Below, one piece after another: positions 5,844 to 12,459 of a DNA stretch of 12,459 nt. This DNA is from Staphylococcaceae bacterium UBA6286. Its GTDB lineage: Bacteria > Bacillota > Bacilli > Staphylococcales > Staphylococcaceae. The position numbers and the translations under genes are program-made. Location of the stretch: the NCBI GenBank assembly GCA_002438305.1, contig DJUI01000055.1, forward strand, positions 26,058-38,516, in the 5' to 3' direction. The first letter of the stretch is position 1. Each line of letters begins with the position of its first letter. The notes under the pieces are model-generated. The model was not told where the DNA came from. It did not search any database and worked only from the letters and a program-made list of their open reading frames with translations.

Positions 5844-7067
5844 TTAAGCATTAGCTTCAAACTTAGAAACAATGCCGACGATTGTCTGAACTGACTTTTC
5901 CAAATCATCGATTGAAGCAAATTCGTACGGTCCATGAAAATTGTCAGCACCCGTAAAGATATTTGGCGTCGGTAATCCCATGTAAGATAATTGTGACCCG
6001 TCTGTACCCCCACGGATTGGTTCAACAATCGGTTCGATACCAAGTTCATTCATCACTTGCTGCGGGATTTCAATAAGTTCAGGATGTGGAGTGATTTTTT
6101 CACCCATATTGAAGTATTGATCTTCAATAGTCAACTTAACTTTGTCATCACCATATTTCACGGCGATATCTTTTGCTGCCTGCTCCATCAATGCTTTACG
6201 TGCAGCAAACTTTTCTTTGTCGTGGTCACGAATGATATAGCGGAGCACTGCTTCTTCTACAGATCCTTCCATCGCCATTAAATGATAGAATCCTTCGTAG
6301 TTGTCAGTTTTCTCAGGAACTTCGTCTACCGGCAGTGCACTGTTAAATTCGATACCGAGTGTCAATGCATTGATCATCTTGTCTTTCGCAGAACCTGGAT
6401 GGACATTGACGCCGTAGAAACGTGCTTCTACACCTGCTGCATTAAAGCTCTCGTACTGCAGTTCACCGAGACGTCCCCCGTCAATAGTATAAGCGAAATC
6501 TGCTGCAAAACGTGCAACATCGAAATGATGGGGCCCGCGGCCAATTTCTTCATCAGGTGTAAAGGCAAAACGAATGTCACCGTGTTTGATTTCTGGGTGT
6601 GCCTGTAAATAAATTACGGCTTCCATAATAGCTGTAATTCCAGCTTTATTGTCAGCACCAAGAAGTGTTGTTCCATCTGTCGTCATCAGAGTATGCCCTT
6701 TGTAATTTTTCAGTTCCGGGAATGTTGCTGTATCGATGACAAGGCTGCTTGATAATGTGATATCTTCACCATCATAGTTGTCAATCACTTGTGGAGAAAC
6801 GTTTGTTCCTGTGAAATCAGTCGCTGTATCTACATGTGCGAGCAGCCCGATGACCGGGACTTTTTTGTCGGTATTTGCCGGCAGAGTGGCCATCAAATAT
6901 CCTTTGTCGTCAATAGAGACGTCAAGACCAAGTGCTTGAATCTCTGCTTCAAGCAGACGAAGCAGATCCCATTGTTTGTCTGTTGACGGCGTTGATTCAC
7001 TGAATGCATCAGACTGTTTATCTATTTTCACATAACGCGTCAATCGTTCAATTATTTGCTGTTTCAA
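5844..7067 (-). CDS. pepT: Peptidase T (tripeptide aminopeptidase)
   Basis: PepT is a cytosolic dinuclear zinc M20B peptidase that removes the N-terminal residue from tripeptides. All metal and catalytic residues are visible in the 407-residue chain: His78 and Asp80 in AHVDTA, bridging Asp139 in LLGADNK, general base Glu173 and ligand Glu174 in [11 protein letters not shown], Asp196 in TIDGG, and His378 in NFHGPYEF. The dimerisation domain (about 205-325) starts with the characteristic [10 protein letters not shown], and [10 protein letters not shown] is intact. Translation starts at a TTG at 7067 with AGGGGG (7080-7075) seven bases upstream. That start matches the S. aureus N-terminus as I remember it. 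The gene lies 30 bases downstream of the exporter gene yjjB on the same strand and may be its cotranscript or use a promoter in the dyad at 7097-7119. Confidence 0.97.
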   Translation of the reverse strand: MKQQIIERLTRYVKIDKQSDAFSESTPSTDKQWDLLRLLEAEIQALGLDVSIDDKGYLMATLPANTDKKVPVIGLLAHVDTATDFTGTNVSPQVIDNYDGEDITLSSSLVIDTATFPELKNYKGHTLMTTDGTTLLGADNKAGITAIMEAVIYLQAHPEIKHGDIRFAFTPDEEIGRGPHHFDVARFAADFAYTIDGGRLGELQYESFNAAGVEARFYGVNVHPGSAKDKMINALTLGIEFNSALPVDEVPEKTDNYEGFYHLMAMEGSVEEAVLRYIIRDHDKEKFAARKALMEQAAKDIAVKYGDDKVKLTIEDQYFNMGEKITPHPELIEIPQQVMNELGIEPIVEPIRGGTDGSQLSYMGLPTPNIFTGADNFHGPYEFASIDDLEKSVQTIVGIVSKFEANA

Positions 7068-7096
7068 ATTAATGCCCCCTAATCATTGATAATTAT

Positions 7097-7119
7097 ATTA
7101 TATCGGATTTCGATATAAT
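7097..7119 (-). repeat. Perfect 9-bp dyad upstream of pepT, overlapping the yjjB stop
   Basis: ATTATATCG (7097-7105) and CGATATAAT (7111-7119) form a perfect inverted repeat with a five-base centre. It includes the stop codon of the upstream exporter gene. On the minus strand its last six bases (7102-7097) read TATAAT, a possible pepT -10, though no good -35 is seen. No T-run follows, so it is unlikely to be a terminator. It may be an operator or a 3'-end hairpin. Confidence 0.5.
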
Positions 7120-7580
7120 TGCACTCTTCTTCGCACTTTAAAATATGACTGGAAAATAATTTCAACGACAATTAACGCAAAAGCAATGGCACCAGATATC
7201 ATCATCGCTTCAAAACTCTTCTGTAACGCTGCATCGTAGTTATGGATGATCATTGATTTAGTGGCATCATAAGCAAGACCGCCAGGAACGAGTGGAATGA
7301 TGCCGGAGACATAAAAGATGATGACCGGCCGCTTATAATAGCGTGCCATTAGATGGGCCATCGCGCCTAGACAGAAAGCACTAAGAAATGATGCACCGAC
7401 ATTCGTCATCAACTGCAGGGTGAAGTAATAGACGACCCAGCCCACTGCTCCGACAATACCGCAAGGAACTAACAGGCGTTTCGGTGCATTGAAGATGATT
7501 GAGAAAAATAACGTCGCAAAAAAACTCGTGACAAACTGAAACAGCACTTGAATCGAGACTGCTAAAATATCGTTAAGCAT
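7098..7580 (-). CDS. Threonine/serine exporter family protein, YjjB-type (ThrE C-terminal half)
   Basis: This 160-residue integral membrane protein corresponds to the second half of ThrE-type amino-acid exporters (YjjB, the 'ThrE_2' domain). About five hydrophobic segments are visible (roughly 5-29, 37-57, 62-79, 86-104 and 127-146), ending in a basic tail, KVRRRVQLYR. The signature IPLVPGG at 95-101 parallels MPLVPG in the partner protein. Its ATG at 7580 overlaps the 3' end of the preceding gene by 19 bases, indicating translational coupling and a two-subunit transporter. GGGGGTGG lies four bases upstream of the start. Substrate specificity (threonine/serine) is by family only. Confidence 0.88.
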   Translation of the reverse strand: MLNDILAVSIQVLFQFVTSFFATLFFSIIFNAPKRLLVPCGIVGAVGWVVYYFTLQLMTNVGASFLSAFCLGAMAHLMARYYKRPVIIFYVSGIIPLVPGGLAYDATKSMIIHNYDAALQKSFEAMMISGAIAFALIVVEIIFQSYFKVRRRVQLYRNPI

Positions 7581-8311
7581 AATGCCACCCCCGCACCTAT
7601 TGCAAAAGCAGTTAATCCTGCTTCTACTCCTTTAATGATGCCTGCCTGCAGATGAGAAGCCATTAAATCGCGGATGGCATTCGTAATTAATACACCTGGG
7701 ACAAGCGGCATGACGCCTGCAATAATGATTTTATTAATGGATTCACTGCCCAGTTGAAGCACAAACAAATGAGCAATCAACGCAATGACAATGGCCGCTG
7801 CAAATTCAGAGAAGAACTTGATGCGTGTATGAATCTGTATCAATTCAGCAAGTAAAAATCCGACACCTCCTGCTAGAAAGGCAGGCAATAAGTCGATATA
7901 GGTGCCTTCAAACATCAATAGAAAGAAGAAGCTGACGAGTCCAGCAGCCAGAACCTTGAGCCATAAAGCAAACTGCAGATCGGCCGCATCCAGTTCCTGC
8001 AAAGAGTGCTTGGCAGTGTCAAGAGAGATAGTGTCTGCCGTGATAGCCCTTGAAATGGAATTGGTCTCGGCTATTTTTTCAAGATCAGTGATTCGTGTAT
8101 CAATTCTCATCAACCGCGTCTCTGATTTATCGCTCAGCGAGAAGATGATAGCAGTAGGTACGACAAAACTATGCGTATTGTTCAATCCATAGTGCGAAGC
8201 AATACGCGTCATTGTGTCTTCCACGCGATAGGTTTCTGCGCCGTTCTCAAGAAGAATTTTACCGGCGAGCATAATTACATCAATAATTTTATTTGTATCG
8301 TAGTTCGTCAT
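7562..8311 (-). CDS. Threonine/serine exporter family protein, YjjP-type (ThrE N-terminal half)
   Basis: This 249-residue protein matches the ThrE/YjjP family. A cytosolic N-terminal region carries the signature GAETYRVEDT at 24-33. It is followed by about five membrane segments (roughly 115-135, 141-159, 170-187, 196-211 and 229-248) and the conserved VMPLVPGVLITNAIRD beginning at 200. Together with the overlapping YjjB-type gene it should form an inner-membrane amino-acid exporter. Two ATGs are adjacent at 8314 and 8311. GAGGAGG (8323-8317) is only two bases from the first and five from the second, so I prefer 8311. The ribosome binding site directly follows the gdpS terminator, so expression must come by readthrough or from a promoter overlapping it. 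Confidence 0.9.
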   Translation of the reverse strand: MTNYDTNKIIDVIMLAGKILLENGAETYRVEDTMTRIASHYGLNNTHSFVVPTAIIFSLSDKSETRLMRIDTRITDLEKIAETNSISRAITADTISLDTAKHSLQELDAADLQFALWLKVLAAGLVSFFFLLMFEGTYIDLLPAFLAGGVGFLLAELIQIHTRIKFFSEFAAAIVIALIAHLFVLQLGSESINKIIIAGVMPLVPGVLITNAIRDLMASHLQAGIIKGVEAGLTAFAIGAGVALCLTIF

Positions 8312-8329
8312 CATAACCTCCTCATGAAT

Positions 8330-8365
8330 AAAAAAAATAACAGAAAGTGTGACTTTCCGTTATTT
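8330..8365 (-). terminator. Intrinsic terminator of gdpS
   Basis: Read on the minus strand, arms at 8365-8352 and 8348-8335 form a 14-position stem (7 bp, one A-C mismatch, 6 bp) with a three-base loop. It is followed by TTA and a run of eight T (8337-8330, partly within the arm). The gdpS stop codon lies in the stem. The next gene's ribosome binding site begins seven bases further on. Confidence 0.85.
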
Positions 8366-9418
8366 GATGATGGGATTGAACATGACCGTATCATGACCCT
8401 GTTCCTTTGCAGCATACAGCATATCATCTGCATCTTTGAAGATTTTACGGTGAGATTTCATTTCTTCTTTTTGAAGATAACCGACACCGATAGAGACAGT
8501 CAATGAAATTGTTTCTTTATTCGGAAGATGGAATGTCGTATTTCTGACCCCTTGACGAATGCTCTCAGCCAGTTTAATCGCTGTATCAAGTGTGACGTCT
8601 ACAAGAATCACTGAGAATTCTTCGCCGCCGTTTCTAAAGGCCTGTGTATGCACTGGAATATAGTTGATGAGCACTTGACCAATTTGTCTTAAAACTGCAT
8701 CACCGGCTACGTGGCCGTGCTGGTCGTTCACTTCTTTGAATTCGTCAATATCAATCAACAACAGACTGATGGCCTGATGTTCATAGCGGCTGGTCGCATT
8801 GAGCTGGCGGTCAAATTCACGGACATTGCCGAGTCCTGTTAAATAATCGATGGATTCTTCATTTTCATAGCGCTGGATGAGCTTTGAAATCTGCCAAATA
8901 TCAACGAACATTAACCCGCTGCAGATGGTCATAATAAATGATATAGAAATCAGTAATGCAGCAAATAGCAGTCCATCGGCCATATCGCGGAACAGGAGGC
9001 TGATTAATATAACGCTTAATGCGATACTGTTCAATAATTGGATGCTGGCGAAATGGCTCATTTGAATGAACGGTCCGACTATACCCACAGCAATGCCGAT
9101 AGCTAAAAGAACTAAGCTGTCGATCCATCCAGCGTTAAATACAACGAGCTGCAGTATTGCCAGAACAATTGCACTGGTAAACGTATATAAGGCGTTGGTA
9201 TAGCGTCCGAGAAATAACAGCGGAACAAACGCAAGGTTAAATGAGATAGATTGGAATTCGATCGGGTAAGTCATCAACAAGAAACTGATCAATGTCATCA
9301 ATATTGTTATATAATTTTTAGAAAAAACAATTTCTTTTTCTTCGAAGAACTGCATCCGATGAAAAAGATAAATACCACTGATAGCAACAGCAATATTAAA
9401 AATAACTGCTTCGATCAT
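8360..9418 (-). CDS. gdpS: Membrane GGDEF protein GdpS
   Basis: This 352-residue protein closely resembles staphylococcal GdpS (about 356 residues). The N-terminal half has six or seven hydrophobic segments (5TM-5TMR_LYT-like sensor, about 1-172). A short linker, QRYENEESIDYLTGLGN, leads into a GGDEF domain with LLIDIDEFKEVND at about 220-232, active-site GGEEF at 264-268, and SIGVGY near 309-314. GGEEF is a functional variant in known diguanylate cyclases. No RxxD inhibitory site precedes it. S. aureus GdpS has been reported to affect biofilm without clear dependence on c-di-GMP. I chose ATG 9418, with AGGAG (9430-9426) seven bases upstream, because it aligns with the S. aureus start. An upstream extension would overlap yitT. 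The gene follows yitT by 29 bases and is probably in one operon. Confidence 0.94.
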   Translation of the reverse strand: MIEAVIFNIAVAISGIYLFHRMQFFEEKEIVFSKNYITILMTLISFLLMTYPIEFQSISFNLAFVPLLFLGRYTNALYTFTSAIVLAILQLVVFNAGWIDSLVLLAIGIAVGIVGPFIQMSHFASIQLLNSIALSVILISLLFRDMADGLLFAALLISISFIMTICSGLMFVDIWQISKLIQRYENEESIDYLTGLGNVREFDRQLNATSRYEHQAISLLLIDIDEFKEVNDQHGHVAGDAVLRQIGQVLINYIPVHTQAFRNGGEEFSVILVDVTLDTAIKLAESIRQGVRNTTFHLPNKETISLTVSIGVGYLQKEEMKSHRKIFKDADDMLYAAKEQGHDTVMFNPIIK

Positions 9419-9447
9419 AAAACCACTCCTAAGCATTATAATTCTGT

Positions 9448-10293
9448 TTAATCTGTGCCATACCATTTTGACTTGGTGAATCCGCGGCCGATGATGTCAG
9501 ATGCATTCAGAAATATGACAAATGCATCGGGTTCCGTACGCGTGATTGCCTGTTTGAAGTATATCGCTTCTTTTTGTTCCATGACAGAAAACAGCAGTGC
9601 TTTTTCAGTATTTGAATAGCCGCCGAACGAACTGACCCGGGTCACGCCCCGTTCAACAGAATCATAGATTAACTGGGTAACCGTCTGTTCCTGATCCGTA
9701 ATGATGAAAACAAGTTTGTTATCGCCGGCATGCAGCTGTACAAAATCAATGACCTTGCTGGTCACGTAGATGGAGATCAAAGCGTAAAGAGCGAGCTCAA
9801 AATCGAAGACAAAGGCACTGGCGATCACGACAAAAGCATCGACTATCAACTGACAGAAGCCACTGGATAAGCCGGTATATTTTTTGACGATTTGAGCAAG
9901 TGTCGCTGTACCACCTGTGGAACCATTCCCTCTGTAGACGAGTCCTAAGCCTAATCCTAAAATGATGCCGCCATAGATGGCACCCAGCAATGAATTGTGA
10001 ATGCCGTTGTCTACAAAGTCAGATGTTATAAAGATGATAAATGGAATAAGAAAAGTCGCGACAATCGTTTTCAAGCTGAAATCTCGCCCAAGAATGATCC
10101 AGCCCGCAATAAAGATCGGTATATTGATGACAGCCTGAACGATCGAAGGCTCTATTTGGAACATTTCATTTAATATCGTACTAATACCTGAAATACCGCC
10201 GGCAGCAAGTTGTGAAGGCAGCAAAAATAAATTGTAACTCAAGGCAACAAGAATGGAGCCGATGATAGTGTATAAATAGTCCAGAGTTTTCAT
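9448..10293 (-). CDS. YitT family membrane protein (DUF161 plus DUF2179)
   Basis: This 281-residue protein has the YitT layout. Residues 1-180 hold about five or six membrane helices with the family motif YRGNGSTGGTATLAQI at 120-135 and ALSYNLFLLPSQLAAGGISG at 17-36. A cytosolic C-terminal DUF2179 domain covers about 190-275 (GVTRVSSFGGYSNTEKALLFSV, and FVIFLNASDIIGRGF near the end). Function of YitT proteins is not established. AAGGGG (10308-10303) nine bases before the ATG supports the start. It is the first gene of the minus-strand run and is likely cotranscribed with gdpS. Its leader contains a promoter, repeats and a terminator, pointing to control by attenuation. Confidence 0.92.
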   Translation of the reverse strand: MKTLDYLYTIIGSILVALSYNLFLLPSQLAAGGISGISTILNEMFQIEPSIVQAVINIPIFIAGWIILGRDFSLKTIVATFLIPFIIFITSDFVDNGIHNSLLGAIYGGIILGLGLGLVYRGNGSTGGTATLAQIVKKYTGLSSGFCQLIVDAFVVIASAFVFDFELALYALISIYVTSKVIDFVQLHAGDNKLVFIITDQEQTVTQLIYDSVERGVTRVSSFGGYSNTEKALLFSVMEQKEAIYFKQAITRTEPDAFVIFLNASDIIGRGFTKSKWYGTD

Positions 10294-10322
10294 AATGCGT
10301 ATCCCCTTAATGTTTAGTCCCT

Positions 10323-10353
10323 AAAAAATAGAGTAAAGCGAGAGCTTTACTCT
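10323..10353 (-). terminator. Intrinsic terminator in the yitT leader (attenuator candidate)
   Basis: On the minus strand, AGAGTAAAGC (10353-10344), loop TCTC, GCTTTACTCT (10339-10330) and then ATTTTTT make a strong 10-bp hairpin with a six-T tail. It lies between the predicted yitT promoter and the yitT ribosome binding site (10308), with no gene upstream of it on this strand. It would therefore end a leader RNA of roughly 100-120 nt. Confidence 0.8.
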
Positions 10354-10357
10354 TTGA

Positions 10358-10401
10358 CAGTCAACTGTCATTAACAGTCATCGATTATAGTTACTCAGTC
10401 A
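10358..10401 (-). repeat. Three direct TGACTG repeats plus inverted copy in the yitT leader
   Basis: TGACTG occurs on the minus strand at 10401-10396, 10380-10375 and 10363-10358 (start-to-start distances 21 and 17). The dyad TGACAGT-CA-ACTGTCA (plus strand 10355-10370) overlaps the last copy. In RNA, the ACTGT/ACAGT/ACTGT segments can pair in two exclusive ways just 5' of the terminator stem. At the DNA level they could be operator half-sites. Confidence 0.55.
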
Positions 10402-10451
10402 ATGTATTAATGATTTTATCTTCAACAGATGATATTTATATTAACCGTATT

Positions 10452-10480
10452 ATTATGTATCAAATCCTGTTTTTCGTCAA
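10452..10480 (-). promoter_or_regulatory. Putative sigma-A promoter of yitT
   Basis: On the minus strand TTGACG (10480-10475), a 17-base spacer and CATAAT (10457-10452) match the consensus at 5 of 6 positions in each box. The start would be near 10445, giving a leader of about 150 nt before the yitT ATG. Confidence 0.6.
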
Positions 10481-10530
10481 TCTTTCCCAGCTTCTGAATC
10501 ATAAAAATAATACCTAAATAGTTTTTAATA

Positions 10531-10546
10531 TGCTATATTATATAAT
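10531..10546 (+). promoter_or_regulatory. Putative extended -10 promoter of tagO
   Basis: TGC-TATATT (10531-10539) is an extended -10 element and overlaps the start of TATAAT (10541-10546). No convincing -35 is present for either. It lies about 25-30 bases before the tagO ATG. The 10294-10568 gap otherwise holds the yitT promoter, repeats and terminator on the other strand. Confidence 0.45.
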
Positions 10547-10568
10547 AGTTTGAACGTTGGGGTGGCCT

Positions 10569-11618
10569 ATGTTTACATTAAAATTAATCTTCATAACGGC
10601 TGTTATCTCATTAATTATAACTCCGCTCATGATTAAGGTGTCTCCATTGATTGGAGCACTTGATAAACCTAATAAAAGAAAAGTGCATACAGTTCCTGTT
10701 TCCATGCTCGGTGGTGTCGTCCTGCTGATTTCCTTTTTAGTCGGTCTAGTCATCGGTCATCCTCTTGAACGGGAATATTTACCTATAGTGATCGGTGCCA
10801 TATTAATCAATTTTCTAGGACTGATTGATGACCTATACGATTTAAAGCCCATCGTCAAATTAATCGGGCAGATCGCTATCAGTTCCATTGTAGTCTATTA
10901 CGATATTACGCTTGATTTAATCACATTACCTTTTGGCATTATTATTGAATTCGGGATCTTCAGTGTTCCGATGACCATTCTTTGGATCGTGGCTGTCACG
11001 AATGCCATCAATCTTATAGACGGACTTGATGGATTAGCTGCAGGTGTGTCATTGATCGCACTTTGTACGATAGGATTTATTTCTATATTACAGCAGAATA
11101 TATTTATTATGATGATCTGCAGTGTACTGATCGGCTCAATTCTCGGCTTTATCCGCTATAACTTTTATCCTGCTAAGATTTTCCTCGGAGATAATGGAGC
11201 ATTGATGCTGGGTTATATTATCGGCGTACTCAGTCTGCTCGGCTTTAAGAACATTACGCTGATTTCATTGTTCTTCCCGATTATCATTCTTGCTGTGCCG
11301 TTCATCGATATGCTCGTTGCGATGATTAGACGTTACCGTCAAGGGAAGCCGATCATGCAGGCGGATAAATCTCATCTCCATCATAAATTACTGGAGCTGG
11401 GGTATACACATCCGCAGACCGTCATCCTTATTTATTCCATCGCCATTTTATTCAGCATTGCCTCCATCATTTTATACTTATCAACAAGCTGGGGTGCTGT
11501 ACTGATTGGGTTCATGATATTGATTACGATTGAGATGATTGTCGAACTGACAGGTCTTATTGATGAGAGTTATAGACCTCTCCTTAAAAGTTATGCTAAG
11601 ATTTTCAAAAAATCATAA
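10569..11618 (+). CDS. tagO: TagO/TarO undecaprenyl-phosphate GlcNAc-1-phosphate transferase
   Basis: TagO transfers GlcNAc-1-phosphate from UDP-GlcNAc to undecaprenyl phosphate at the cytoplasmic membrane face, the first step of wall teichoic acid synthesis. It is called llm in the older S. aureus literature. The 349-residue chain is highly hydrophobic with roughly ten helices. Family landmarks, numbered from ATG 10569, are the conserved Asp pair at 87-88 in LIDDLYDL, NAINLIDGLDGLA at 145-157 with Asp151 and Asp154, KIFLGDNGA with Asp208, and the HLHH metal/substrate motif at 269-272. The ATG is preceded by GGGGTGG (10559-10565), only three bases away. A TTG at 10557 would add four residues, but the ATG aligns with the S. 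aureus start. The stop overlaps the convergent yigZ end by six bases. Confidence 0.96.
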   Translation: MFTLKLIFITAVISLIITPLMIKVSPLIGALDKPNKRKVHTVPVSMLGGVVLLISFLVGLVIGHPLEREYLPIVIGAILINFLGLIDDLYDLKPIVKLIGQIAISSIVVYYDITLDLITLPFGIIIEFGIFSVPMTILWIVAVTNAINLIDGLDGLAAGVSLIALCTIGFISILQQNIFIMMICSVLIGSILGFIRYNFYPAKIFLGDNGALMLGYIIGVLSLLGFKNITLISLFFPIIILAVPFIDMLVAMIRRYRQGKPIMQADKSHLHHKLLELGYTHPQTVILIYSIAILFSIASIILYLSTSWGAVLIGFMILITIEMIVELTGLIDESYRPLLKSYAKIFKKS

Positions 11619-12245
11619 ATCAAAGGGAAGCATCAGTGATGCTTCTTTTTTGATGGCTGCTTGACCATTTGTCTGATTGCCGACAAATGCTTCAAAAGCT
11701 TCTGCCTGTTCTGTTACAACATCAATGGTATAGCTCACTTTATCTGTATAGGACTGATCAACGACGTCATAAGGTGTTGCCTCGATTTGATGTTCGAATT
11801 TACCGGTCTGCTCATAGTTCATAGTAATGACGTAACGTTCAGCTTGCTGCATATGAGTTTTACCTACCTGATGGATCGCTTCAGAGACACCCGACTGATA
11901 AGCGCGTATTAATCCGCCGGTGCCGAGCTTGATACCACCGAAATAACGTGTGACGACAGCCACGACATTATGAATATCTCCTTTTTTCAATGTTTCAAGG
12001 ATAGGGACTCCTGCTGTTCCAGAAGGCTCACCGTCATCATTGGCTTTTTGAATGTGGTGTTCAGTGCCGATCGTATAAGCTGAACAGTGATGATTGGCTC
12101 CTTTGTGCCGTGATTTAATCAGCGCGATGAATTCTTTTGCCTCTTCTTCAGTGGCGACACGATGAAGATTCGTGATAAATCGTGATTTATTGATGATTTC
12201 TTCGTATTCAGTTTCGTCTTTTATAGTAATGTAATTGTCTGTCAT
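11613..12245 (-). CDS. YigZ/IMPACT family protein (UPF0029 plus DUF1949)
   Basis: This 210-residue cytosolic protein belongs to the YigZ/YvyE family. The N-terminal IMPACT (UPF0029) domain covers about 15-125 with ANHHCSAYTIG at 50-60, the signature DDGEPSGTAGVPIL at 70-83, and VTRYFGGIKLGTGGLIRAY at 98-116. A C-terminal ferredoxin-like DUF1949 domain (about 137-195) follows. The molecular function is not settled; related eukaryotic IMPACT acts in translation control. The ATG at 12245 has AAAGGA (12261-12256) ten bases upstream. Its last codons are read across the tagO terminator hairpin, and its stop overlaps the tagO 3' end by six bases. It is divergent from degV, as I recall for staphylococci. 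Confidence 0.93.
   Translation of the reverse strand: MTDNYITIKDETEYEEIINKSRFITNLHRVATEEEAKEFIALIKSRHKGANHHCSAYTIGTEHHIQKANDDGEPSGTAGVPILETLKKGDIHNVVAVVTRYFGGIKLGTGGLIRAYQSGVSEAIHQVGKTHMQQAERYVITMNYEQTGKFEHQIEATPYDVVDQSYTDKVSYTIDVVTEQAEAFEAFVGNQTNGQAAIKKEASLMLPFDL
11627..11651 (+). terminator. Intrinsic terminator of tagO, embedded in yigZ coding sequence
   Basis: GAAGCATC (11627-11634), loop AGT, GATGCTTC (11638-11645) and six T (11646-11651) form a standard terminator nine bases after the tagO stop. On the opposite strand the same bases encode the C-terminal KKEASLML of the YigZ protein, the T-run being the two Lys codons. Confidence 0.85.
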
Positions 12246-12279
12246 AAGAGATCATTCCTTTAATTCATTTGTTTACATC

Positions 12280-12308
12280 AGTATAGTCAAAGGTAATTAC
12301 TCACACAA
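12280..12308 (-). promoter_or_regulatory. Putative promoter of yigZ
   Basis: On the minus strand TTGTGT (12308-12303), a 17-base spacer and TATACT (12285-12280) lie upstream of the yigZ ribosome binding site. The -10 fits well and the -35 is weak (3 of 6). Confidence 0.35.
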
Positions 12309-12337
12309 TGTTTTGTGCTTTATTTTTTGGATTAACA

Positions 12338-12346
12338 TGGTATTAT
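12338..12346 (+). promoter_or_regulatory. Putative extended -10 promoter of degV
   Basis: TGG-TATTAT (12338-12346) is an extended -10 with 5 of 6 matches, 25 bases before the degV ATG. No good -35 is seen at the expected distance. Confidence 0.42.
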
Positions 12347-12371
12347 TGAACTGTGGGTAAGGAGGAAAATC

Positions 12372-12459
12372 ATGAGCATTGCAGTTATTACAGATTCGAC
12401 AGCTTATCTGCCGGAACAACTGGCAGCGGATGAAGGTATCCATGTCATACCGCTCATCG
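12372..12459 (+). CDS. DegV family fatty-acid-binding protein, 3'-truncated by window edge
   Basis: Only the first 29 codons are inside the window, reading MSIAVITDSTAYLPEQLAAD and onward to HVIPLI. The ITDST(A/T)YLP start is the hallmark of DegV proteins, of about 280 residues in all, which bind a fatty acid and in Firmicutes act as FakB-type partners of the fatty acid kinase FakA. AAGGAGG (12359-12365) six bases before the ATG fixes the start. Being next to yigZ agrees with the order I recall in staphylococci. Which DegV paralogue this is cannot be told from the fragment. Confidence 0.88.
   Translation, partial: MSIAVITDSTAYLPEQLAADEGIHVIPLI

Noticed and set aside
6057..6608. Plus-strand open frames opposite pepT
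   Set aside because: They have unusual composition rich in Cys and Phe, no ribosome binding sites and no recognisable domains; they are antisense shadows of pepT.
9435..9440. Perfect TATAAT on the minus strand just before gdpS
   Set aside because: A start from this box would fall at or within the gdpS ribosome binding site (9430-9426), and no -35 is present; cotranscription with yitT is more likely.
9419..9466. 16-residue N-terminal extension of GdpS
   Set aside because: It would overlap yitT and has no ribosome binding site, while ATG 9418 has AGGAG at good spacing and matches the known GdpS start.

Overview
The window looks like ordinary core chromosome of a Staphylococcaceae bacterium (Staphylococcus, Macrococcus or a close relative). 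MurB, PepT, GdpS and TagO all read as close relatives of their Staphylococcus aureus counterparts as I remember them. An 'EMYY-motif' lipoprotein and a bacillithiol-system bacilliredoxin are present. The order pepT - threonine/serine exporter pair - gdpS - tagO - yigZ - degV also resembles the staphylococcal arrangement. GC content looks near 40% by eye (not counted), higher than S. aureus. Start sites follow Firmicutes rules, with strong AGGAGG-type ribosome binding sites and several TTG starts. No transposase, phage gene, CRISPR array, tRNA or rRNA is visible.

Layout, left to right. (1) 1-587: 3' part of a short-chain dehydrogenase/reductase (+), cut by the window edge. (2) 776-1480: YtkA-like lipoprotein (+), converging on murB. 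(3) 1565-3042: grpB-like gene and murB, both on the minus strand. (4) 3121-4011: EMYY-type lipoprotein (+), divergent from grpB and converging on a 67-residue two-helix membrane protein (minus, 4026-4229). (5) 4346-5792: bacilliredoxin ytxJ/brxC and a divergent glycerate-kinase-family gene (+). (6) 5844-10293: a minus-strand run in transcription order yitT, gdpS, yjjP-like and yjjB-like exporter subunits, pepT. (7) 10569-11618: tagO (+), overlapping yigZ (minus) tail to tail. (8) 12372-end: start of degV (+), divergent from yigZ.

Common themes are cell envelope (MurB for peptidoglycan, TagO for wall teichoic acid, two lipoproteins, several membrane proteins), amino-acid and peptide handling (PepT, ThrE-type exporter) and thiol redox (BrxC). 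I see no dedicated defence, toxin or biosynthetic cluster and would not claim a new system here.

The less ordinary signals are mostly regulatory. The yitT leader has a good promoter, three TGACTG repeats and an intrinsic terminator just before the gene. Terminators are fused to the ribosome binding sites of the glycerate-kinase-like gene and of yjjP. The tagO terminator is encoded inside the yigZ coding region. Near-perfect dyads lie over two putative promoters. Two proteins (GrpB-like and glycerate-kinase-like) have eroded family signature motifs.
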